64,000 nt of DNA from Labrys okinawensis (GTDB lineage: Bacteria; Pseudomonadota; Alphaproteobacteria; Rhizobiales; Labraceae). Under the pieces are notes generated by a model. It searched no databases. It was not told the origin of the DNA and was given only the letters and a program-made list of their open reading frames with translations. Below, in pieces: positions 8,172 to 16,466 of this stretch. Position 1 is the first letter of the stretch. The number at the start of each line of letters is the position of its first letter. The position numbers were made by a program, and so were the translations under genes. The stretch lies in assembly GCF_002982075.1 (NCBI RefSeq), contig NZ_PUEJ01000006.1, positions 248,001-312,000 of the forward strand. The letters are read 5' to 3'.

Positions 8172-8873
8172 TTACGCCCGCTGCCCCCGTGTTTCCGGCA
8201 GATGCGCCGGCGCTGCCACGGGCGACAGCCGCCGGGCGATCTCCTCCAGGCCATCATAGAGCCGCATGAACAGGGCCGGTTCGAAGCGCGCATCGCCGAA
8301 ATCGCATTGGCGCAGCAGCAGATGCTGGCCCCGCTGCCCTTCGGCGGCCTGAAAGATCACCCTCAGGCCGGCCGGCATCACCAGCACCTCCTTGACCCTG
8401 GGATCGGCCATGAGGTCAGCGACCGCCCGCTCCGCCTGGGCCAGGAAGGCTGCGCCGCGCCGCCGGCCTCTCACCATCACGTCCTCGGGCAGGCCGGCGG
8501 GCGGCTCGAGACGCGCCGGCAGGTCGGGCGTGCGGGCGTAGAACTCACTTCCTGAAGGTCGCGCCAGCACGCCGAAGGCGGCACCCCCCGGCAGCGGCGT
8601 CATCACCGTCAGCGAAAGCCAGAGCTGCGGCAAGCGCCGCAACGTCATGGTATCGGGCACCATCTCCACAACGACACGGCGGCCGGCGATCTCACCAGCG
8701 AGCCGGGGAAATCCCCCGACACCGTCCGCCTGCTCCGCCCGTTCGAACAGCGGGCGGCAATCGGCCAGCAAGGCCCTCCGCCGGCGCCAAAGCGCCGACC
8801 TCTCGCGATTTAAAAGCCAGCCGAGGCCGGCAAAGCCCGCCCCGAGGACGGCGAGAAATGCGAACAAGGTCAT
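8172..8873 (-). CDS. hypothetical membrane-anchored protein
   Basis: A 233-residue protein not recognised by family. Residues 1-22 (MTLFAFLAVLGAGFAGLGWLLN) form one membrane anchor with the remainder probably cytoplasmic: an RRRRALLADCRPLFERAE helix, then a soluble mixed domain with IAGRRVVVEMVPDTMTLRRL and repeated references to conserved hydrophobic strands. Codon usage and length are like its neighbours. It sits 21 bp after the APC permease stop and may be the tail of that operon. It starts with ATG after a weak ribosome-binding site. Confidence 0.6.
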   Translation of the reverse strand: MTLFAFLAVLGAGFAGLGWLLNRERSALWRRRRALLADCRPLFERAEQADGVGGFPRLAGEIAGRRVVVEMVPDTMTLRRLPQLWLSLTVMTPLPGGAAFGVLARPSGSEFYARTPDLPARLEPPAGLPEDVMVRGRRRGAAFLAQAERAVADLMADPRVKEVLVMPAGLRVIFQAAEGQRGQHLLLRQCDFGDARFEPALFMRLYDGLEEIARRLSPVAAPAHLPETRGQRA

Positions 8874-8894
8874 GCTGGCCGCCTCCTCATCCCC

Positions 8895-10319
8895 TCAGTA
8901 GCCCTTGGGCCGAGGCCAGGGCATGGTGAACTGGTCGCCGCGCCGCACATATTTGTAGCGGTGAAAGGCGAACCACAGCGAGACCACGATATAGAACACC
9001 ATCATGGCGATGAGCTGGGTGCCATAGCCCAGGAACACCGCGAAATAGGCGGTCAAGCACAGCAGGAACAGCACGATCGCCGGCAGCGGATGCAGGGGAT
9101 GCACATAGCCGCGCTTGATGCTGCCCACCGGCCATTTCCAGCGGAACATCATCACGTTGAAGGTCATGTAGGAGTAGCCGAGCAGGCCCGACAGGATCGA
9201 GAAGGTCACCACCTGGTCGAGCGGCGCTCCCAGCGCGAAGATCAGGGCGATCGGCACCAGGAAGAAGATCGAGCGGAAGGGCGTGCGGTATTTCGGATGC
9301 ACCGCGCCGAACCAGGCCGGCATGTAGCGGTCGCGTCCCATGGAGAACCAGGCGCGCGAGGCGTCGTTGATGCAGCCATTGGCCGAAGCCAGCGTGGCGA
9401 AGATGGTGCCGACGAACAAGAGCACCATCAGCCCGGTCGAACCGGTCAGGCGGGCGGCGTCGAACAGGGGCGTGGTGGCCTGGCCGAGATATTCCCAGGG
9501 CATCAGGCTGACGCAGACATACCAGGTCATGGCGGCGGCGATCAGAAGGGTGATCATGCCGAGCATGGTGCCGAGCGGCAGCGAACGCGCGGGCGAGCGC
9601 ACCTCTTCGGCCGCCTGGCAGGTGCCCTCGATGCCCAGATAGAACCACAGGCCGAAATGCAGCGACGCGACCACGCCGAGCCAGCCATAGGGCAGGCCCG
9701 TCAGCAATTCGCCGGGCTTGAGCAGGTCCTCCGACCAGGGCTTGGCGCCAATGAACAGGAAGACGATGGCAAGGAAGGCGATGGCCGTGATCACCAGGTT
9801 GAAGGTGAGCGTGGCATAGACGCCGCGATAGTTCAGCAAGGCGAGGCCCATGATGGTGAGCACGATGAAGGGCTTGTCGTGCACCGCCTCGAAGCCCGCC
9901 ATGCCGCCGACCGTCTGGATCAGATAGCCTGCGGTGATCGCATTGGCCGCCTCCAGCATGGTGTAGGCCATCACCAGGAAGAGGCCGACATTGAAGGCCA
10001 TCAGCGGCCCGACGATGTGCTTGGCCTGTGCATATTGGCCGCCGGCCGCGGCAACCGTCGAGGTCACCTCGGAATCGATCATGGCGACGCAGGTATAGAG
10101 CAATCCCGCCGCCCAACAGGCGATCAGTGCGGCCAGCGCACCGCCCTTGCCGACGGCGAAGTTCCAGCCCATGAACTCGCCGACCAGCACGATGCCGACC
10201 CCGAGCGCCCAGACATGGGCGGGGCCGAGCACGCGCAGAAGCGAGATCTTCTCGCCATGGATGACCGTCTGCTGGACATGCGTTGCGCCATCGGCAGCAT
10301 TGGAGGTGATCTCGCTCAT
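8895..10319 (-). CDS. APC superfamily permease, ethanolamine-permease (EAT)-like
   Basis: A 474-residue permease with about twelve membrane segments. The N-terminal GPAHVWALGVGIVLVGEFMGWN resembles the signature region of ethanolamine permeases of the APC superfamily, and GLWFYLGIEGTCQAAEEVRSP is the APC helix-six region (GIE motif). A central FVGTIFATLASANGCINDASRAWFSMGRD follows. It is translationally coupled (ATGA overlap) to the 60-residue protein at 10316-10498. A small amine or amino-alcohol is the best-supported substrate class from similarity and from the linked gamma-glutamyl genes; amino acids remain possible. Confidence 0.8.
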   Translation of the reverse strand: MSEITSNAADGATHVQQTVIHGEKISLLRVLGPAHVWALGVGIVLVGEFMGWNFAVGKGGALAALIACWAAGLLYTCVAMIDSEVTSTVAAAGGQYAQAKHIVGPLMAFNVGLFLVMAYTMLEAANAITAGYLIQTVGGMAGFEAVHDKPFIVLTIMGLALLNYRGVYATLTFNLVITAIAFLAIVFLFIGAKPWSEDLLKPGELLTGLPYGWLGVVASLHFGLWFYLGIEGTCQAAEEVRSPARSLPLGTMLGMITLLIAAAMTWYVCVSLMPWEYLGQATTPLFDAARLTGSTGLMVLLFVGTIFATLASANGCINDASRAWFSMGRDRYMPAWFGAVHPKYRTPFRSIFFLVPIALIFALGAPLDQVVTFSILSGLLGYSYMTFNVMMFRWKWPVGSIKRGYVHPLHPLPAIVLFLLCLTAYFAVFLGYGTQLIAMMVFYIVVSLWFAFHRYKYVRRGDQFTMPWPRPKGY

Positions 10320-10498
10320 TTCGCCCCCCTGTGCGTCGGGTCGATGACCAGTTCGTCTTCGATTTCGCCTTCGCGGGAGGACATCAGCATGTCCTCCGAA
10401 TAGGCGGCATTGGTCTTGATCAGGTCGTAGAGCATCCAGGCACCGATCAGGATCGAGATCGCCCAGGCGGCATATTCGAGAAAATGGAATGCATTCAT
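10316..10498 (-). CDS. 60-residue single-span membrane protein
   Basis: One membrane helix at about residues 5-27 (HFLEYAAWAISILIGAWMLYD), then a hydrophilic tail rich in acidic residues (SSREGEIEDELVIDP). Its stop overlaps the permease start in an ATGA, the tightest coupling in the operon, which argues that it is real and functions with the permease. I do not recognise a family. It could be a small accessory subunit comparable in kind, not in sequence, to those of multi-component transporters. Confidence 0.7.
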   Translation of the reverse strand: MNAFHFLEYAAWAISILIGAWMLYDLIKTNAAYSEDMLMSSREGEIEDELVIDPTHRGAK

Positions 10499-10508
10499 GG
10501 CGCCGCCC

Positions 10509-10892
10509 TCACTTGTCGTCGAAGCGTTCGGCGATCACGTCCCGGTATTCCTTGTCCGAATAATAGATCAGGAAGCCGAAATAGATCACGATGATCGCCG
10601 CGGTGAGCAGGAAGGCCGGCAGCGAGAAGGAATAGTCGAAACGCGAGGCGATGATCGGCGCCGCCGTTTCAGCGGTGTAGCCGAGCTTTTCCCACAGCGC
10701 CTGGGCAAGCGACGACTGTCCCATGCCGGTCCAGCTCTTGTCGGCAAAGTCGATATCGGTCTTGCCGCCGCCGGCGAGACCCAAAGCGATCGGGGCGAAC
10801 AGGCTGGCGACCACCAGGGCTAACAGGACGATGGAATCGACGATCTGACCGAGCGCCGATTGCTCGGGTGGCTGATAGGGCGTTTTGGCCAT
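10509..10892 (-). CDS. 127-residue two-span membrane protein
   Basis: Hydrophobic helices at about residues 17-40 (IVDSIVLLALVVASLFAPIA) and 91-112 (LPAFLLTAAIIVIYFGFLIY) flank a roughly 45-residue loop that contains SLAQALWEKLGYTAE. The orientation predicted from charges places this loop outside the cytoplasm. It lies 10 bp before the 60-residue gene and 9 bp after the 97-residue gene, so all belong to the permease operon. No recognised family. Confidence 0.7.
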   Translation of the reverse strand: MAKTPYQPPEQSALGQIVDSIVLLALVVASLFAPIALGLAGGGKTDIDFADKSWTGMGQSSLAQALWEKLGYTAETAAPIIASRFDYSFSLPAFLLTAAIIVIYFGFLIYYSDKEYRDVIAERFDDK

Positions 10893-10901
10893 GTCAGTTC
10901 C

Positions 10902-11195
10902 TCACCGCTTGCTCTTCTTCATTTCGTCGATGTAGTGCAGGTCGAGGCCGTAGAGATGCAGCTTGTCCTCGTGATAGTGCCGCAGGAGCGCGGCGATCGC
11001 TGCCGTGTTGAACAACAACACCAGGCTCCCGGCGACGAGCAGGGCAACGGTGACCCCAGTCGAGCCGCTGTCAGGCATGATCTTGAAAAACACGAACAAG
11101 AGGACGAGCCAGAGAACGCCGACGGCGGCGAAGGCCCAGGCGCGGTCGCGGCGATACATCACCTCGATCCGCGGATCTTCCGATCCCGGTGTCAT
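10902..11195 (-). CDS. 97-residue two-span membrane protein, first gene of the permease operon
   Basis: The protein has helices at about residues 19-40 and 47-70 and a charged tail (LRHYHEDKLHLYGLDLHYID, ending KKSKR). The start at 11195 is selected because GGAGGAAATAGTA precedes it directly; an in-frame ATG at 11252 lacks such a site. Two palindromes at 11258-11272 and 11306-11320 lie upstream in the probable promoter. No recognised family. It heads a run of three tiny membrane proteins ending in the APC permease. Confidence 0.7.
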   Translation of the reverse strand: MTPGSEDPRIEVMYRRDRAWAFAAVGVLWLVLLFVFFKIMPDSGSTGVTVALLVAGSLVLLFNTAAIAALLRHYHEDKLHLYGLDLHYIDEMKKSKR

Positions 11196-11257
11196 TACTA
11201 TTTCCTCCCGAATATCGCCTCTTGCGGATCCGCTTTTGTTACTGAGAGGCAATTTGT

Positions 11258-11320
11258 TTTTATGCCAGGAAAGTCTGCGCCCGTTGCTCGGCCGCTGTCA
11301 AGCGCTTGTCTGACAAGAAA
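11258..11320. promoter_or_regulatory. Two copies of the glxB-type palindrome upstream of the permease operon
   Basis: TTTTATGCCAGGAAA (11258-11272) and TTGTCTGACAAGAAA (11306-11320) each match TTTCCTGACAGGAAA at 12 of 15 positions. They lie about 65 and 115 bp upstream of the 97-residue gene, the same distance range as the glxB sites from their gene. This suggests both operons answer to one regulator, most simply the XRE-cupin protein at 11910. Confidence 0.5.
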
Positions 11321-11909
11321 CTTCGCATTCGCGACACTTTTTGGCTGATTCAGGCCACTTTTTCAGTCGTTTAATGCTCGGAAAATTTCTTGCACTTCAG
11401 GAAGACCCGCCGCAAGATCACCGGGAGCAGGAGGCGGGCATGAGAGTCAACTGCAGTTTGCGCGGACATGGACCTTGCCGGAAGGCAGGCAGCGATTCGC
11501 CAATCGATCCCGCGCGATTGAAACGGGCCCAGGCGCGGCCGGGTGGAAGACCTGTTTTGATCGTCTCCCGCTTCAAAAATCGCAGCTCCTTGTCTGGAAT
11601 CCCGGCCGATGGTTGCCATATTGGCGGGATAACGGGCGGCACCCAGCTTGTCGCTCGGAGGGCTGCACGGTATTTTTTCGAGGATCAGCCCCATGCGGCT
11701 GATGACGTGACTGTCGCACAGCTGTGCCGCAACCACAGGGTTGCCTTCGCAGGGGCGGGAACAACTCACCTCCCGCTTGGGGAGGGCGCCTTTTTCCGCT
11801 ACCGGCCGGGTTCTTGAATTCGGAGCGTCGGCATGCGCGGCCAATGGAAAGAGCGAAGGGGACGTGCCAAGCACGCGCTCCTCTCCGCAGGGACGTGAAA
11901 GGAACGAGG
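11321..11909. other. Intergenic region without a supported gene
   Basis: About 590 bp between the permease-operon promoter and the XRE regulator. Open frames exist on both strands (for example 11371-11874 minus), but they lack ribosome-binding sites, family-like composition and recognisable motifs. It probably holds the regulator's own promoter and leader; AAAGGAACGAGG just before 11910 is its ribosome-binding site. I see no RNA gene here. Confidence 0.5.
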
Positions 11910-12713
11910 ATGACGAAGCGGGTGGTTACGCCGGCTGTCAGGACAGTGCCGACGCCCGCCGCCGGGCGCGGCGGCCAGACGGTCATTGCCCCGACATTGG
12001 GGCCCCGCTATGCCGATCCGATCGATCCGGACGATGGCGAAGGCCTGTTCTCGGATGCCTTCCCCACCCGCGAACTGCCGCCTGCCTCCGCCTTTCCCGG
12101 CCAGGACCCGCATGCCCTCGGTGGCGCCCGGGACAATATCCTGGAAGTGGCGATCGGACGCGAGGTTCGCTCGTTCCGCAACAAGCTCGGCATCACCGTC
12201 GCAGACCTCGCCGCCGCGACGGGGCTGTCGCTCGGCATGCTCTCCAAGATCGAGAATGGCGTGACCTCGCCCTCGCTCACCACGCTGCAAACCCTGTCGC
12301 GCGCGCTCGGCGTGCCCGTGACCGCCTTCTTCCGGCGTTTCGAGGAGCGGCGCGAGGCGGTTTTCGTCAAGGCGGGCGAAGGCCTCCTGATCGAGCGGCG
12401 CGGCACGCGCGCCGGCCATCAGTATCGTCTGCTCGGCCACAATGCCGGCAATACCGGCCGCGTGGTGGTCGAACCCTATGTCATCACGCTGACGGAAGAG
12501 TCCGACGTCTTCCCCCTGTTCCAGCATTCGGGCCTGGAGTTCATCTACATGCTGGAGGGCGAGGTGATCTACCGCCACGCCGACAAGCTCTACCATCTCA
12601 CGCCGGGCGACAGCCTGTTCTTCGACGCCGACGCCCCCCACGGCCCCGACGAGATGCGGCAATTGCCGATCCGCTTCCTGTCGATCATCTCCTACGCAAA
12701 GGACGAGGTGTAA
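11910..12713 (+). CDS. XRE family transcriptional regulator with C-terminal cupin sensor domain
   Basis: A 267-residue protein. Residues 83-140 are a helix-turn-helix of the XRE type (REVRSFRNKLGITVADLAAA, then LGMLSKIENGVTSPSLTTLQ). Residues about 190-262 form a cupin barrel with FIYMLEGEVIYRHADKLYHL and a late PGDSLFFDADAPHGPDEM. Regulators of this build usually sense small metabolites and control nearby amine or amino acid genes. An 80-residue N-terminal extension before the helix-turn-helix is longer than usual. It lies divergently from the permease operon. Start chosen by AAAGGAACGAGG. Confidence 0.88.
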   Translation: MTKRVVTPAVRTVPTPAAGRGGQTVIAPTLGPRYADPIDPDDGEGLFSDAFPTRELPPASAFPGQDPHALGGARDNILEVAIGREVRSFRNKLGITVADLAAATGLSLGMLSKIENGVTSPSLTTLQTLSRALGVPVTAFFRRFEERREAVFVKAGEGLLIERRGTRAGHQYRLLGHNAGNTGRVVVEPYVITLTEESDVFPLFQHSGLEFIYMLEGEVIYRHADKLYHLTPGDSLFFDADAPHGPDEMRQLPIRFLSIISYAKDEV

Positions 12714-12988
12714 GCGTCTTTTTTCGGGTACACGGGCATCTTGTTCCGCCTGGAGATTGCCGCGCTCGGGAGAAGGAAAGAGGCGGACGAGACGTCCGCG
12801 ATCCCAGCCGCGTCGCCTCTTTCGCCGATACCGGCGAGATTCGGATCGACAGCGCCAAAGCTAGGACGACGAACGTGTCGTCGGCTCCCCTGAAAGCAGC
12901 GCCGGCATGCGGAAGAGCGGGCAGGATGCCCCGTGCACGTGGATTACCTTCCCCAATCGCATCCGCTCTTGACAGGGCTGCTCTCCTC

Positions 12989-13024
12989 GGCGGAAACTCG
13001 TTTGCATACGAACGATTTTCCGCC
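12989..13024. promoter_or_regulatory. 36-bp nested palindrome upstream of the liv-type operon
   Basis: GGCGGAAA (12989-12996) pairs with TTTCCGCC (13017-13024) and TCGTT (12998-13002) with AACGA (13011-13015); 15 of 18 base pairs match overall. The centre is about 140 bp before the binding-protein start at 13146. No T-run follows, so it is unlikely to be a terminator. It may be an operator or an RNA hairpin in the leader. Confidence 0.5.
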
Positions 13025-13145
13025 GTTTCAGCCTGCCTGCGGCGGTTTGCGCCCTTCCCGCCAGCCATGAGGCTGGACCGGGAGGACACAAGCCGACACA
13101 GTCCAAGAATCATAAAGCCTCCAACATCCAGAGCGGAGACCCTGA

Positions 13146-14351
13146 ATGCGGATCTTGTCTCGACTGGCCCTCGCCGGCACCGTTGCCGTGACCCTGTTCG
13201 CGGCCCTACCTTCCCTAGCGGCCGACAGCATCAAGATCGGCGAGATCAACTCCTATTCCGGCCTGCCCGCCTTCACCGAGCCCTATCGCAAGGGTTGGCA
13301 GCTGGCGCTGGAGGAGATCAACGCCGCCGGCGGCGTCAACGGCAAGCCGCTGGAAGTGATCTCCAAGGACGATGGCGGCAAGCCCGCCAGCGCCATCACC
13401 GCCGCCAATGAGCTCACTTCGAGCGACGGCGCGGTCATGCTGATGGGCACCTTCTTCTCCAATGTCGGCCTCGCCGTCTCGGACTTCGCCAAGCAGAAGG
13501 ACGTGATGTTCCTGGCGGCCGAACCGCTGACGGACGCCATCACCTGGTCGAAGGGCAATGCCCAGACCTTCCGCCTGCGCCCCTCCAACTACATGCAGGC
13601 GGCGATGCTGGCGGAGGAAGCCGCCAAACTGCCGGCCAAGAACTGGGCCACCGTGGCGCCCAATTACGAATATGGCCAGTCGGCTGTCGCCGTGTTCAAG
13701 CAGATCCTCAGCGCCAAGCGCCCTGACGTGAAATGGGTGGGCGAGCAATGGCCGACGCAGGGCAAGATCGATGCCGGCCCGGTGGTGGAAGCGCTGCTCG
13801 CCACCAAGCCGGATGCCATCCTCAACGTCACCTTCGGCGGCGACCTGGTGAAGTTCGTGCGCGAGGGCTCGACCCGCGGCCTGTTCAAGGACCGGGCCGT
13901 GGTGAGCTTCCTCACCGGCGAGCCGGAATATCTCGCCCCCCTCAAGGACGAGGCGCCGACGGGCTGGATCGTCACCGGCTATCCCTGGAACGCGGTGAAG
14001 ACCCCGGCGCACGACGCCTTCCTGAAGGCCTACCAGGCCAAATACAATGACTATCCGCGCCTCGGTTCGATCGTCGGCTATGTCACCATGAAAGCTGCCG
14101 CAGCCATCCTGGCCAAGGCCGGCTCGACGGATACGGCCGCCCTGATCAAGGCGGCGGAAGGCCTGCCGCTGGAGACGCCGTTCGGGCCGATCAGCTTCCG
14201 CGCCATCGACCATCAATCCACCATGGGCGCCTTTGTCGGCAAGACGGCGGTGCAGGACGGCAATGGCGTGATGACCGATTTCGTCTATCGCGACGGCAAG
14301 GACTATCTGCCGGATGACGCCACGGTGAAGGGCATGCGGCCGGCGCCGTAA
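13146..14351 (+). CDS. ABC transporter substrate-binding protein, branched-chain amino acid (LivK/Peripla_BP_6) type
   Basis: A 401-residue periplasmic binding protein. Residues 1-25 (MRILSRLALAGTVAVTLFAA, ending SLAAD) form a Sec signal peptide. The mature part starts with SIKIGEINSYSGLPAFTEPY and shows type I binding-protein features: NAAGGVNGKPLEVISKDDGG, a first-lobe end with ANELTSSDGAVMLMG and a hinge around YGQSAVAVFKQIL. This family carries branched-chain amino acids, amides, urea and aromatic acids, so substrate cannot be assigned. It leads the operon, separated from the permease by 273 bp, with GGAGA as its ribosome-binding site. Confidence 0.88.
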   Translation: MRILSRLALAGTVAVTLFAALPSLAADSIKIGEINSYSGLPAFTEPYRKGWQLALEEINAAGGVNGKPLEVISKDDGGKPASAITAANELTSSDGAVMLMGTFFSNVGLAVSDFAKQKDVMFLAAEPLTDAITWSKGNAQTFRLRPSNYMQAAMLAEEAAKLPAKNWATVAPNYEYGQSAVAVFKQILSAKRPDVKWVGEQWPTQGKIDAGPVVEALLATKPDAILNVTFGGDLVKFVREGSTRGLFKDRAVVSFLTGEPEYLAPLKDEAPTGWIVTGYPWNAVKTPAHDAFLKAYQAKYNDYPRLGSIVGYVTMKAAAAILAKAGSTDTAALIKAAEGLPLETPFGPISFRAIDHQSTMGAFVGKTAVQDGNGVMTDFVYRDGKDYLPDDATVKGMRPAP

Positions 14352-14624
14352 AGAAGGCCAGGCCAGGAAGTGCGGGACAAGCGCCCAAGAAGCCCAAAAC
14401 GCTGCGGTGCCCCTCACCCCCACCCTCTCCCCGCAGTGGCGGTGCAAGGGGGACTCGGACCGCGCGCCTCGAACTGAAAGCATCTACTCTCGCCCGACCG
14501 TTGGGCGCGAGGAGCGATCAAAGGATCAATCGCAACGCCTGCGCCCCCTCGCCCCATCCTGAGGGGCTGCACCACCGATCAGACAAGCCACCTGATCTCC
14601 GACGCTCCCCAATTTGAGGTCTTC

Positions 14625-16466
14625 GTGGGAACCATCATCGCCCAATTCCTGAGCGGCCTGGCAGGGGCTGCCTCCCTGTTCCTGGTCGCCTCGGGCCTCT
14701 CGCTGATCTTCGGCGTGACCCGCATCGTCAATTTCGCCCATGGCGCCTTCTACATGCTGGGCGCCTATATCGCCTGCACGCTCGCCAACGCCTGGTCCGG
14801 CCCGCTCGGCTTCTGGCTGGCCCTGCCGGCCGCCGTTGCGATCGTCGCCGTCCTGGGCGGGCTGCTGGAGATGACGCTGCTCAGGCGGATCTACCGGGCG
14901 CCGGAACTCTTCCAGCTGCTTGCCACCTTCGGTGTTACCCTGGTGGTGCAGGACCTCGTGGTGATCGTCTTCGGCGCGGACGACCTGCTGGGGCCGCGCG
15001 CGCCAGGGCTGAAGGGAGCGGTCGAGATCGCCGGCAAGGCCATTCCCGCCTATGACCTTTTCCTGATCGCCATGTCGCCCCTGGTGCTCGGCCTGATCTG
15101 GCTGCTGCTCAACCGCACGCGCTGGGGCATCCTGGTGCGCGCCGCCACGCAAGACCGCGACATGGTCGCCGCGCTCGGCGTCAACCAGAAATGGCTGTTC
15201 ACCGGCGTGTTCATGCTGGGCGTCGGCCTTGCCGCGCTCGGCGGAGCCCTGCAGATCCCACGCGATGCCGTCACGCATCAGATGGACCTCGCCATCATCG
15301 TCGAAGCCTTCATCATCGTGGTCACCGGCGGGCTCGGCTCCATCGTCGGAGCGCTCGTCGCCGCCATCCTGATCTCAGAACTCAACGCCTTCGGCATTCT
15401 CGCCTTCCCGAAGATCTCGATCGTGCTGATTTTCCTGGTGATGGCGGTGGTACTGGTGGTCAGGCCCTGGGGCCTGTTCGGCAAGCCGACGAGCCCGCAG
15501 CGCGCCGCCCCGGGCCTCACGGCACAGCCCTGGCGACCCATGGGCATTGCCGGGCGGCTGGTCGCGGCCGCCGCCATCGCCCTGGCGGCCCTGCTTCCGC
15601 TCGGCGCCAGCCCCTATGTGCTGTCGGTCGGCAGCGAGATCCTGATCTTCGTGCTCTATGCCGCCAGCCTGCAGTTCCTGGTCTCGGTCGGCGGCCTGGT
15701 CTCCTTCGGCCATGCCGCCTTTTTCGGCCTGGGCAGCTACGGCGCCGCCTTGCTGACGACGATGCTGGGCTGGCCGATGGAGACCGTGCTGCTGGTCGCC
15801 CCCCTGCTGGCACTTGTGGGGGCGGTGCTGTTCGCCGGCTTCGCCGTCCGGCTTTCGGGCGTCTATCTCGCCATGCTCAGCCTTGCCTTCGCGCAGATCT
15901 GCTGGTCGATCGCCTCGCAGTGGGTCGACTTCACCGGCGGCGACAATGGCATATTGAGCGTCTGGCCGGCAAAATGGGCTTCCAAACCCTGGGCCTTCTA
16001 TGAGCTGACATTGGTTCTGGCCATGCTGGGCGTCGGCCTGCTCAGGCTCGCCACTTTCGCGCCCTTCGGCTTCATGCTGCGGGCGGTACGCGACTCCGAT
16101 CTGCGCGCCGAGGCGATCGGCATCACCAGGGCGCCGGTGCAATGGGCCGCCTTCGTGCTGGCGGGCCTGCTGGCCGGCGTTTCCGGTGCCCTGTTCGCCT
16201 TCCTCAAGGGCAGCGTCTTTCCCGACGCCTTCGGCGTGACCACCTCGGTGGACGGGCTGGTGATGGTGCTGCTCGGCGGCATGGGCAGCGTCTCCGGCGC
16301 CGTGGTCGGCGCCGGCGTGTTCAAGACCCTGTCGATCTGGCTGATGAGCGCGACCGACTATTCCAAGCTCGCCATCGGCCTGTTCATCGTTGCGGTGGTG
16401 GTGTTGCTGCCGCGCGGGCTGGCGGGCCTGCGCGATCTCCTGCCCAGCAAGGGGAGTCGGCCATGA
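14625..16466 (+). CDS. fused LivH-LivM branched-chain-type ABC permease
   Basis: A 613-residue protein joining two permeases that are usually separate. Residues 1 to about 290 match LivH (SGLSLIFGVTRIVNFAHGAF, then AATQDRDMVAALGVNQK and VTGGLGSIVGALVAA). Residues about 305-613 match LivM (VSFGHAAFFGLGSYGAALLT, RAVRDSDLRAEAIGI, LLGGMGSVSGAVVGA). The start is a GTG at 14625 preceded by GAGGT; no earlier credible start was seen. A short polar linker (GKPTSPQRAAPGLTAQPW) joins the halves. The next gene, livG, overlaps it by four bases. Confidence 0.9.
   Translation: MGTIIAQFLSGLAGAASLFLVASGLSLIFGVTRIVNFAHGAFYMLGAYIACTLANAWSGPLGFWLALPAAVAIVAVLGGLLEMTLLRRIYRAPELFQLLATFGVTLVVQDLVVIVFGADDLLGPRAPGLKGAVEIAGKAIPAYDLFLIAMSPLVLGLIWLLLNRTRWGILVRAATQDRDMVAALGVNQKWLFTGVFMLGVGLAALGGALQIPRDAVTHQMDLAIIVEAFIIVVTGGLGSIVGALVAAILISELNAFGILAFPKISIVLIFLVMAVVLVVRPWGLFGKPTSPQRAAPGLTAQPWRPMGIAGRLVAAAAIALAALLPLGASPYVLSVGSEILIFVLYAASLQFLVSVGGLVSFGHAAFFGLGSYGAALLTTMLGWPMETVLLVAPLLALVGAVLFAGFAVRLSGVYLAMLSLAFAQICWSIASQWVDFTGGDNGILSVWPAKWASKPWAFYELTLVLAMLGVGLLRLATFAPFGFMLRAVRDSDLRAEAIGITRAPVQWAAFVLAGLLAGVSGALFAFLKGSVFPDAFGVTTSVDGLVMVLLGGMGSVSGAVVGAGVFKTLSIWLMSATDYSKLAIGLFIVAVVVLLPRGLAGLRDLLPSKGSRP

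Noticed and set aside
11371..11874. Open frames on both strands in the region before the XRE regulator
   Set aside because: No ribosome-binding site, no family-like composition, no conserved motif; treated as promoter/leader DNA.
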